Source: Dimorphilus gyrociliatus
Lineage: Eukaryota; Annelida; Polychaeta; Dinophilidae
Direction of reading: 5' to 3'
DNA length: 64,000 nt
NCBI GenBank assembly: GCA_904063045.1
Contig: CAJFCJ010000019.1
Coordinates: 310,001 to 374,000, forward strand
Shown here piece by piece: positions 22,533 through 33,588 of this stretch. A program made the position numbers and the translations under genes. Below the pieces are notes generated by a model. The model did not search any database. It saw only the letters and a list, made by a program, of their open reading frames with translations, and was not told the DNA's origin. The number at the start of each line of letters is the position of its first letter. The first letter of the stretch is position 1.

Positions 22533-24273
22533 ATAAAATATTAAAATATACTTTACATCAATAATTTGTTCCTGGTTTTTTTTTTTATTTTTTACTTTAT
22601 AACTTTAACCTTTAAGAATTTATTACTCAATAAATCACGCCATAAAAAAATCGAGATAAGATTAGAACTTGTTTATCAATTCCTTTTTAGTTTAACATAT
22701 CAACTTAATAATTAACAATATAAATATTTTTTTTTTTACTGCATGTATACAGTATATACATCGTTATTTTATAATTCTATTTTCCTTTTTAAATATAGGC
22801 CTAGATAACACTGTAGCTTTCTTTTTTAGTATTTTTCTTTTTTACTTTTCTTTTGTAATAAAACATTATTAATATTTTAATAGAAGTTATTTAAAATTAA
22901 TAACAATAACAATAATAATAATAGTAATAGTAATAATAGTACTAAATAAGAGAATACAAATTATTTATGGTAGGTGATATTTGAATATAAAAAAGGTATA
23001 TTATACATGAATATAGCTTTTGTCGTATTTTGTTTTTCTTGTTTATATTTATTTGTATCATTTAGAATTTTATAGTAACATACATAAAACTTTACGTTAT
23101 TGATATTAAATAAAGTTATATATATATATATATATCTATATATATGTTTTGAATGGAGAATAGATACATAAATGCATAGATAAATAGATGGAGAATATAT
23201 AAAATAAAGGAGGTACGGAAAAGCTACAAAGATGCTATAAAATTTTCTTTTAAGATTTAAATATATACTCTCCGCATTTCAAAGTTCAATTTTTGAACTT
23301 AATTTGGACGATAATGAATCACTGACAATCTTTAAGAGATTTGATTACGTTTTCCAGTGAAAAAGACTAGTAATAGGAGAACATTCCAATGTCGTTGAAA
23401 AAAAAACTAGTTTGAAAAAGATAATGAAATGCGATAATTATGCTCTAAATTTAGTTCATTCATCCTTTAATATATGCTACGTGTTCTTGTAGATTAAACT
23501 TTAGATTTTTCTTGAATCGATCAAAATCGTAGCACTTGAAATAAAATATATAGTGTATATATTTAAATACTCTATACACATAAAGTGGAAATTATAATAC
23601 AAAGTAAATAAGGTCTATTATTGAGACCAATTCTCCAACCTTACTTTCTGATTATGAGGACAACCACAGAAGAAAAATGAAGCTTTATGTCTAGATTACA
23701 GTTTTATTTTACCGTACGAGTACTTATTAAATTCTTTTAGAAGAAAACAATAGTTTCATTGTTTGTTCTTTATAAGAAATAAAGGAAAGAAAGTTAGAGA
23801 GTATTTTACATAGTCTTTGCAAGATTTTTAAGTACATTCTTCGATTATAGTTTGTAAAACTCTTATTTCTTATTCACACCTTATTCGATTGACAGTTCAG
23901 TTTGTACAGGAATCGGTCAAACTTGGACAGTCAACACTTTTTCTACTTTTCGATTTTCTCTTATTGATAATCGATAGTTTGTTCTCATCCGAATCGGGTA
24001 GGCCAGTTGTATTCGAGAGGCCGGTAATACGGCCAGTTTGAAAACGATTCAGTGATTTCGGTGTCTGTTGTTTTAATTAGTATCAATTAAATAGATGATA
24101 GACTAGTTAGTGATGGAGAAAACGAAAACATTAAAAGTTTGTAATCTTAAATCTTAGTATTGTTGACCAATGGTCGGAGATAAGATATAGGACATTTAGC
24201 TATGAAGTCTGTAACAACACGCGATGTAGGTAACCTATATCGTAAACTGTGACATACTTTTGCTCAGTTTACA
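20869..24273. other. 3.4-kb AT-rich gene desert
   Basis: No open frame of interest, no RNA gene recognised. It contains short (TA)n tracts (about 21472-21493, 23117-23140), an A/T-rich trinucleotide block (about 22898-22945), a (GA)n run (see separate entry) and poly-T tracts. It includes the SULT promoter at its left end and the 3' end of the lectin-type receptor at its right end. It stands out because neighbouring genes are separated by only 40-700 bp. Confidence 0.5.
22503..22532 (+). repeat. (GA)n microsatellite
   Basis: About 14 uninterrupted GA dinucleotides; the only long GA run in a window otherwise dominated by TA repeats. GA tracts can be bound by GAGA-type factors, but no function is implied. 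Confidence 0.9.
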
Positions 24274-27200
24274 TTAATCTATATAAATTAAATAAATTCT
24301 AGCAATTACCAGAGCGTTTGATGATGTTTTTAAGCTAGGTGTATATCTTACAACATCCTGTCCCTTTCTCCTAACAGATAAACAAATACAAACTATCACA
24401 ATCGATATAAACCAGAGAGGAAGTGCTATTGACCAAAAGGTTTTGTTCCAACTTGGTCTATCGCCTCTTAATTGAAAATTGGCACCTATACAACTGCTAT
24501 TGCCGAATGATATTGGCGTTGTTGCGCAACTTCGTTCCCTGAACTCCTGACCGGAGTATAAACAACGAAAATCCCTCGTACAAGATTTCCATTCATCCCA
24601 CGTAGTCCAAATGCCTTTGTAGGGTCTCCAGCAAATGGATAGAGCAGTTTTTGTGGAGCATGACGTAGAAAAATAAATTAATTTCTTTCTTTTCGGGACA
24701 ACTACAGCATAAACACAATGATTTTCGAATTCTATATAAAAGAAATTAGTATTATTATACTGAATAATATAATTGTTACAAATGTCGTTTGATATTCTTC
24801 AAAAATAAGCTAAGAGTGATTGTGAGGAATGGTAACGTGGGGGAAAAGTAGTTCGTTTATACAGTGTACTACAATTATAAATTAGAAATGATTTCCATTG
24901 ATAATTTTAAAAAATCTACAGCAGTAGATTTAGCATTGGGATAATGTTTACCTTAACAAAAGAAGGTAAATATTTTTGAACAAATATGCGTTGAACAAAG
25001 ATATCGCTTATATTACCTGAAAGTTGAAGGACCGAAGTTGAATCAAAGGTAAAATAATCAGGCCAAAATTTACTCTGCCATTTAAATGTACCATTAATTT
25101 GCGTTTTCCTCAGACCTAGCCAAACATCTTCACCTTTTATAAAACGAAATATATTGTCTTGAAAAGAAGACGTAATATCATTTCTATAGTCTAATTTTAA
25201 TAAATGACTCTTAAGCTGATGACATTTATGAAAAGCTTCATTTGCCGTTGTAAAGCCTATTATTGTAAAACATGTATCTGATATATTATCATACAACCAC
25301 CTTTGTGGAATATTTGCTTCGATATTTTTACAAAATAATGCTGATTTTAGATAGACTTCCTTTGAATTTATTGAAATCTTATTTCTTTGACAGTTTATCA
25401 AATCTATTGCGCATCCACTTTTCCCGTTTGGCGAATGAACAAACGCAGTGCAATCGGAAGATTTCGTACAAAGTTCCTGACATTCTTCAAATCCCGTGGA
25501 ATAATCTACAATTTCAAAACATATTTTCCTAGGAATTTGATCCGATTTGTCGTAATCGTAAAGTTTCGATTTAGAATCGCTAATCCTTATATCTTTCGAT
25601 TCCATAATAGCTAATTCGTCTCCTATTACATTAATTTCTTCCACACTCTCTTTCATCTTCGACAAACATCCGCGAACAATACTATCTCTATACTTTTGAC
25701 GAAGTACGCTAGGAATGTTGTTGATAAGAGGTTTAGGGGAATCACACATTTTGTTCCTTGACCTTGTTCCCTTTGCGTATGACCAGCTTGACCATTTGCC
25801 CCACTCTCCAAACAAAGGATATACACAAACAACATCGTGAATTTCATTACAATCAACAGGGAATATAGAACCATTCTCACCGATAAAACATTCCTTACTA
25901 TTTGTATTGTTAGTGCTAGCAATTGTTTTAGCAGTGGTATTAATAGAAAACTCTACGTCAGGTATTCCATAGTTAGTTGACCATTTCTCGTCATCCATCC
26001 ATCCTAATTTCTCACCTTTTTTCACAATCCCAAGCCAAATTTTATCCTTAGTCAGCGATTCTATTGTTATATTTGAGACTCTCGCAACAAATGTTCCAAA
26101 CTTAGAACAGGCTTTATTCAATTCGTTACCCTTTCTTTTCAAGAGGATAAAATAGCACAGGCCGGAAGTTTCTTCAAAGTAAGCAGTCAAAGCTTTATTA
26201 ATATTTAGGGCTTCTTTACAAAACGGTGAAGTTTTAACATAAATGTATTCGTGAATTGATTGGGGAATCCAGTTGTCTGTTTTGTTTACATCACAGTATA
26301 CATTTGATATTTGGCATTTTCGAAATTTTTGACCCATTTTCTTGGTCAAAGCAACAGTCACGCAATCTGAGTCATTGGCGCATTTCTCCAAACATACACC
26401 ATCCTCCATAAAGCCTATAGTTTGACCTCTAAGAACTTTATAGAACATACAAGAATAGCTCCATTTTTCCCACATACCCGGCCTATATAATTCAAACTTA
26501 TAACCACCTAATTGATTAACTTCAAAATGAGGTAGAGGCCGCGGAACGGAACAGATTACAGCCAAGGTGATAGTACCATCCAATAAACATTTTCCCTTAT
26601 CAAAGGGTAATTCGAAATAATAATATGGATGTGAAAAATTACCAACAGACGGGGCAGTAAAAACTGGAAACTGGTCATTATCAATAAAAAAGTAATCCCC
26701 CTTACTTGCTTGGAAAGTTGCGCATATAGATCTTATGAAAAGGTCCGAAATTAGTCCAGATTTTGATATGCAAATAGGTCCTTCCATACCATTCCAACGG
26801 AACAACGGAGTTCCACAAATTGTACCTCTTAATGTGTTTTTAGAGCAAAATTTCCTCGCAAATCCGGCAGATTTTAGTCTAATAGAGTGATCTATTGACC
26901 ATACATCAGTAAATAATGTGCTGGTGGAGTATATTATGCCAGAATCAGTATATATAATTGTTGGATTATCAATGATTGGGGGAGCAGAAAGATTAATTTC
27001 AATTCTATCAATACCATAATCTCTAGCTCGATTTCCCAGGGTCTATATGTTTAACAAAACGATATATAATTAAATTTATATAAAGGTAATAAATAATTTA
27101 TCAAAAAAATTGAATATCAGATCAATTAAGACGTTGTAAACAAGTCTATTTTACCGGACTTTTATGCTGTCTGCCCTTATGTAAATTAAGGAGTTTTATA

Positions 27201-28381
27201 TTATAGTCAATTCTATTCTTTATCTCAATTTGGTTATCATCTTGGCAGACATCAGAAATTAGGCAAAATTTTTTCCTTTGTAAATGACTTGCGTTGGAAT
27301 AAACCCATGGTGTCCACTCTGTAAACTTTTCACCAGATCCTAAACAAATTGTTATTGCTTTAAAAGTGCTATTTAAAGAGCATTTACGATGTTCAATGCT
27401 TATATTTAGCTTTTTGACTATTACTCGACATTTATTCTCCTGATGTTTCTTATTTATATCCCCTATCCATACTTCATTCATAGGGTTAATTTGGTTGTCA
27501 ATTATTCCTAGTAGTTTCTTGCTGATGTTACTTAGATGCCTCATTTCAAATTTCTGACAAATATTTAAGTATTCGCTGTAATTATAACGTCCAGCAAATA
27601 GAAGGCAACTATCTAATTCTTTCATATAGATAAAACGTCTATTAGGATGTTTCTTTTCATAATTTCTACAAACGTTCCTCGTTTTTACGTAGGTATGTTT
27701 AAAAAGTATGTCATTTGGCACCTTCAAAGAATCTAGGCATTGATAACTACCTAAATAGCATGCACCTATTGTTTGAAAAGGTAAATCGGGCATCAATTGA
27801 AAAGCATCGCAACTTGTTTCTTTGTCGCATTGTTGAGAACATTCAGAAATGTCCTTAAAAATTTTAATACTATTTGGGAAGAATTTGAAACTTTTGCAGT
27901 TATTTTCTTTAATTTTTAATAATTTATAAGTAAATTTGTTTGTATAAAAGAAATCTAATGGAAAAGGAATGGGTTTGTGGCAGAATAAGCTCTGAATATT
28001 TTTGCAATTGCTTTTTAAGAGTGTGTAATGAGAGGAAAGACTGCAATTTACTGAATTATATCGAATTTGAGAGGAATATGTCTTATAATTATTTAAATTA
28101 TCTATTTTGGAAGCATTTTTCTTTTCCATATAAAATTTTGAACAAAGTAGATCGCTTCCTTTATCGTCTCCCCCACATATGGCACCCATCACAGGTCTAC
28201 TTACCAAAACAATACCACATAACGAACCAAGGGAACAATTTTTATTAACTATTCTTAACTCATTATCTATTGAGTAAATGTCCTTATTTTTAGCTATTCT
28301 TAATCCAATCAATTCCGTTTTACTCTTTACATCCGTGCAATATTTTGAAAGAACAATTGAAAAAAAGTCGAATAATAATAT
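24274..28381 (-). CDS. Large single-pass receptor with repeated PAN/apple, C-type-lectin-like and TSP1 modules (5' exon missing)
   Basis: Three coding exons recognised: 28381..27155, 27042..24952, 24759..24274, all joined in phase 0, giving 1267 residues plus an unlocated first exon with the ATG. The first exon here opens directly into a hydrophobic signal-peptide-like stretch (ILLFDFFSIVLS). The ectodomain appears as: unknown Cys domain, PAN, CTL-like, degenerate TSP1; then a second unknown Cys domain, PAN, CTL, TSP1 (WGKWSSWSYAKGTRSR), PAN, CTL (VWLGLRK), TSP1 (TTWDEWKSC). A transmembrane helix (about 20 hydrophobic residues from LPLWFISIVIVC) and a short basic tail follow. The tail may continue through a GTAATT donor near 24303. 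Probably a cell-surface recognition or adhesion receptor; ligand unknown. The first CTL and TSP1 copies are eroded. Intron 2 is spliced to the acceptor ATTATTCAG; a nearer AG would break the frame. Confidence 0.7.
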
Positions 28382-28633
28382 CTAATAAATTAATAAATAT
28401 ACTTTATTATTCCATAATTTAAATATTAAAGGTATTTTTTTGCTACATACAATATCAAATAAGCTAAAATCGTATAATAACATGTTTCCTATATAATAAA
28501 CATATCAAAAGAATATTTTTAAATCTTTTAAATATAAATCTTTTTATTGTTTTGAATGAAAGACAACAGTTTTTTTTTCTTTTGTTATATATGCTGTATT
28601 TATCTATATAAAGTGATATATAGTATTTATAAA

Positions 28634-28669
<36 letters not shown>

Positions 28670-30487
28670 TTTATCTGTCAATTTAGTTCGAACAGCTTAT
28701 AAACAAAAACAAAAACAAAGAAGCGTTATTTCTTTTTCTCAGCACGTTATCTTGTATTTTTTTTTAAGTAAAATTAAACTTTCCAATAAATGGGTTAAAA
28801 AATAAGATCGGATAATATCTATGGAAAAAATGTTAGAACTCTATAAAGATAAAAGAAATTTATAAAGTAATTATATCTGGCCTACTTTAAAGACAGATTA
28901 TTTACTTTGCTGTTTTCGTCAATTAACTGTTTACTTCTCTCATAGTTTAAATTTGTTATTTATTTATTAAGGGAAAGTATGTTTTAGAGCTTATTTATCT
29001 TATCAGTGTTTTTATTAAAAAACAAGATTTTTCAAAAGGAAATAAAGTGGCTTAAAACTGGAGCATAGATGTGTATACCTTATGCTAAGGTACCAACAAC
29101 CACCTAGTGGATAAATTACCTATTACTGAGATTGGTTGTAAAGCTGACACCCCTGCGCATATTTTCCTAATAAACAATTCTTCTCCCCTCTAGACAGACC
29201 CCCATCCTACCCCGTTTTCACTTGTTAAGACTGGCGTCATTCTAAAAAAAAACATACATTTTATCCTAGAAAAGCCTGGTTCTAAGGGAAAAAAAGCATA
29301 AAGGAGTCAAAAATGTACATTAAAATCTCGGTAAAAAGTTCTGTTTGTCTGTTTTAAAAATTATTAAATTCGTTTGAAAAGTTATTCTATTAACTTTTCA
29401 AATGGTTATTTTTATTTGTAAGAATATTCTTCCATTTGGAATGTTTTTGTTCTTTAAGTTTCTAGTGAAAAAACTGTCTATCTCCGAATACATAAGCGTT
29501 TGTTTTTAACAAATTATCTTCACGCTCTTTGATAACATATATGTGGGTTTATTTACGTAAAACTGTGGACTATTTGTTTGGCGAGGAATTTAAGCTAATG
29601 TTGTTTACAAAAAGATCGTTAATTTGTCACCCGATGAACTACTAAATAGATAGATAGATATCGTTATAATCTTTGTTTATGCTTTATTCTTTCTATTTTT
29701 ATATCTTGTTATATTTAGTACCAAATAATAATTAATTCTTTGGCATATTACTACTTTTTAAGAATTGGTCTTTTTATTTTACATTTAAATAATCTTTATA
29801 TTTAATAATTTGAGAAGCTTTACACGTTTAGTATTATATTCTTTAATATATAAGTTAAAAATTACTTTCTTCTAATCTTCTTAGCATTGTTACCGCTGTA
29901 AAAGGTTGGAATTATGTATAATCTTGTTATGTCTAATTATAATTATTGTTTCAATTTTTATAGTTGAGAATTTTCATCGAGAATGCCTATTGTTAAGTAG
30001 TTTTATCATGAATATTATAAACGTCGTCATAATTTATTTATTTAGTGCGAAACCAGTCTCATCAATTCCCGCCGATATAAACAAGGGTATACACCTGTAA
30101 AAGCGATAGGCTGTTTTGAATTTCGCGCTTTATATTATTTTCGTATCTCAATTAGCAACAGCAACTGTAAATTTTAAAAATATTTTATTGTTGATATATA
30201 AATAAATGTTGTCTTATTTCAGAATATATTTCCATTTCACAACCGGAAATGAGGTCCGCAGGAAGAAAAACATTGATGTGAAATCGTAGACGAATGAAAT
30301 AATAAAAGTAAGAAAATGAAAATCTTAACAATTATCTTGCATGATCGAGTAATTAATATCATTTCTTTATCCTTAATAATGTTAGAAACCGGAAAGACGA
30401 GTGAAAAGTAGTTGGTTGGGGTTTGCCAGAAGATATTATTTATTTCGCATAGGCCTAGAGCATTCTCCCTCAGTTTCAAAATACAAA
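28382..30487. other. 2.1-kb AT-rich intergenic region
   Basis: Upstream of two divergent genes (lectin-type receptor on the minus strand, FBXW5 on the plus strand). It holds a (TA)n run at about 28638-28665 and scattered AT-rich sequence. The missing first exon of the receptor is probably in the left part, but I could not choose an ATG. No other gene seen. Confidence 0.5.
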
Positions 30488-32361
30488 ATGCCAAATCCAA
30501 TGGCTAAGGACGATGATGAGCCGGAAAATTTGTGGCAATTTGCTCATGACGCTTTGTTACTAAAGATTTTTTCTAATCTACCCTTCACGGATGTGATAAA
30601 TGCTAGTCGTACTTGCCGAGCTTGGAATCGAGTAAGATTTAACTAATTATTAAGTGAGCACCTGTAAATTTGTTGTTTTTTACACTTGAACAGGTGAGCA
30701 AGGACGATTTTCTTTGGAGGGATTTGTTTCACTCCTATTGGAAAATATGTAAATCAATTTCGAAGCCTAATGATAACTGCACTTGGTATGAAGAATTTAA
30801 GGTAATTGAAACATTTTGCAGAAGATATCGTCTGCTATACTATTGTTTATTACAGAGACTTTATTATTATTCACCAATTATTGAATGTCAAACTGTTCCT
30901 GGGCATCGAGATCAAGTTCTACACGTATCATTTTCCCACAACGGCACTCTGTTTGCCACAAGCTCAAAGGATGGATATGTTAATGTGTGGGATCCTCAAA
31001 CAGTTCAAAAGAAATTTAGTAAAAATATGAGGGTATTTAAATGGAAATATACTCAATTTACACAGTTTAACCGAGACGATACACTTCTTCTTGTTTCGGG
31101 TGTTCATTTCGGTCAACATACTACTTCAGGAGAGATAGCTGTATTTTCAGTATCATCAAATAGCTTCGAGTTACAATGTAGGGTTCAGAACAAGCCCTAT
31201 GATATTTTCGGTACTTGGTATAATGAACATTACCTACTGAGTGGAAGTTTGCAGTGGTTTGGTAATTTAACATCTTGCTCTCAGCTATGGCTTAACAAGG
31301 CTTCTCAAGCAATCGAAAACGAGAAAGAATCCGTGACGAAGAGTCTATACAAGTTCTATAATGTTAACGCCTCTTCTATTCGTACTATAATGGTAGCAGA
31401 CTGTCCAGAAGAAGTACGTACATCGGTTGAGACAAGTCGAAAGAGGAAAGAACCCTGTGACGAAAAAGCTGATGGAACATCAGGCAAAAACAGAAAGAAT
31501 GAGAGTGGTGCTCAAAAAATTCAGGTGTACTATGAGGATGCAATGAATAGCTTTAAATTGACAGGAGTTGATGAGGAATCGAAGAGTGGTACAATTGAGT
31601 ATGATAATGACTATCGGCAAGCAGAATTGGCTGAAGCTTCAGAAAGTAGTAGTGAGAAAGATAAGTACTTGATATTCACTACTGGAAAGAAAACATACAC
31701 GCCTCATCAAATTGGTATAAAACGCATTCCCCCAACTGTAATTCAAGATGGACAATTGGGCCCTGTTCCAAATGCTATGGACAAAACGGATTCAGGCAAC
31801 CCCACCTTTCCCAGTTATGATGACATAGATCATTTAATTGAATTGCATGGTCATATAATCGGAATGTGTCTCTCTCCCGATCATCGTTACTTATACGTCA
31901 ACAGTCGACCGTGGCTGAAGGGTTACGAAATTACAGATCCTCTCTCACCACCTCCAATAGCTCAAGAAATTGACATACATGTTATAGATTTATTTACTTT
32001 TAAGCAAGTAGGAACTATGCATAGAACTTACAAAGCATACACACCGAATGATGAATGTTTCTTTATATTTTTGGACGTTTGTAAGGAATATGTCTCCAGG
32101 TTTGTATCATCTATTTTCATTTAGAAATAGCATAACGTATGCACTCTTTTCTCTAGCGGAGCCGAAGATTGCCATGGTTATTTATGGGACAGGCACTATG
32201 GAATTTGTCTCGCTAGATATGCTCACGAGGATGTTGTTAACTCTGTAGCTTTTAATCCTAAAGATAGCCAGTATTTAATAACAGCGTCGGATGACAAGAC
32301 ATTTAAAATCTGGCGATCTAGAAGTTGGCTTAAGCAAAATAAATCTAGCGCTGCACAATAA
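30488..32361 (+). CDS. FBXW5: F-box/WD repeat-containing protein 5 (FBXW5)
   Basis: Four exons: 30488..30631, 30694..30801, 30856..32099, 32157..32361; 566 residues, the same length as the human protein. FBXW5 is a substrate receptor of SCF/CUL4 ubiquitin ligases, acting on SAS-6 and Eps8 in vertebrates. The F-box spans about residues 15-60 (LLLKIFSNLPFTDVINASRTCRAW), followed by FLWRDLFHSYW. The WD40 region has CQTVPGHRDQVLHVSFSH, the family block RVQNKPYDIFGTWYNEHYL, LIFTTGKKTYTPHQIGIK, and a C-terminal WD pair (GAEDCHGYLWDRHYGICLA, TASDDKTFKIW). A charged linker separates the two halves, as in orthologues. AATAAA lies near 32496. Confidence 0.95.
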
Positions 32362-32555
32362 AGAAAAATAGAAAGAGGGTGAAAGATAGTGAAAGTTTGA
32401 GAGATTCTTAATTTTATTCAATTTCAGTTTTTGGTTTTACTGTATTTCATTGCAGTGGGCCATATTTTTGTTATGTATAAAATGTTGAACGAGAAATAAA
32501 TTAAATTGTAAATATTGCTCAAGTCAATAATTATGTTTTATGAATTCATTTATCA

Positions 32556-33031
32556 TTAATTTGAGTCTTGTTTTGGGGCGGAAGGTTCTTTACCTTCATC
32601 TTCATGCCTCCGAAAACACTTTTTCTTATGCCCTCTGCAGCTTCCTGTACAATCTCCTCCATCGCTGTCATCACTTGATGACTCTCCAAAAAGTTTGGGT
32701 TTTTCATAGATGCAGCAACCTTTAAATAAGTATTGTTTTTCAATAAGAAACAGAAATTTAACACGTATAGGCTTACACTTTGACTTTTTTTTCCCCATGT
32801 GCTCATTATCTACCGTACCTTCCTCCCATTTCACCTTCTTGTCATCGCTGACCTTAGCTCTTAGTCTTAACGTCGACTCCTTGAATGTATTGAATGAAAA
32901 AAATAAATACGACAAAAATTAAGGTTTAGAAAACAAACCGTCCCTCCTACAGTTTCATTTTCAGTTACAGTGAGAGTTTGAGTAGCACTATCGGTCGTTG
33001 GATCAGAGGGATGCTGCATTCTTTCAGCCAT
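32556..33031 (-). CDS. PPP1R11: Protein phosphatase 1 inhibitor-3 (PPP1R11)
   Basis: Three exons, 33031..32939, 32879..32777, 32719..32556; 119 residues. PPP1R11 is a small inhibitor and E3-like regulator of protein phosphatase 1. The conserved core is reconstructed across the second splice: a KVKW docking motif, then [23 protein letters not shown], which straddles exons 2 and 3 and would be broken in any unspliced reading. The C-terminus has an acidic FGESSSDDSD run and Cys/His-rich DCTGSCRGHKKKC. It converges on FBXW5 (194 bp between stops) and is head-to-head with the fibrinogen-domain gene (557 bp between starts). Confidence 0.93.
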
Positions 33032-33588
33032 TTTTTAAGTGTTTGTAATAAAAACAGTAATTTCGAAATAAAGAACCATTTGAAAATTGTTGGGGGAAGC
33101 GGAAATAGTACACGTAAAAAAACAGAGGAATCACTATTGGCGCCAATATTATAAACATAGTAAATATTTATATATTTGAATTTTAAAGTCACTATACGCC
33201 TGAATTAGGATGAAAATAAACTATATCCACGTCGAATAGCGATAATCTAAAAACATGTTCTGATCTGTTGACGTACTTTAACAACAACATGTGCTAAAAA
33301 TCAATGTTTATCGATGGAACGGAATAAATAATTTATACACAAAAACCTACGCCTGCTAACTTATAGCTAGCTGTTTTGAAAATATCGATAGAGGGGGCAA
33401 ATTTGTAGCAATCATTTGGCTGTCTTATAGTAAGATGTTGTTGAAGTAACTAAATTTGCCCCGAGTTTCACGTGGCTGGACTACGTTTGAACGTTGACGT
33501 ATACACATTCAATTCTTTATGACATTCTTTGCAATGCCTATAAGAATTATGATAAATACTCAAACCAGAGTTGTTTAACAAAGACACC
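33032..33588. promoter_or_regulatory. Divergent promoter region, PPP1R11 / fibrinogen-domain gene
   Basis: 557-bp gap between head-to-head ATGs. It contains a TCACGTGG E-box near 33468 and AT-rich sequence. No coding signal. Confidence 0.35.

Noticed and set aside
29906-30100. Hydrophobic 64-codon open frame
   Set aside because: Leu/Ile runs from AT-rich sequence; no conserved feature or gene context.
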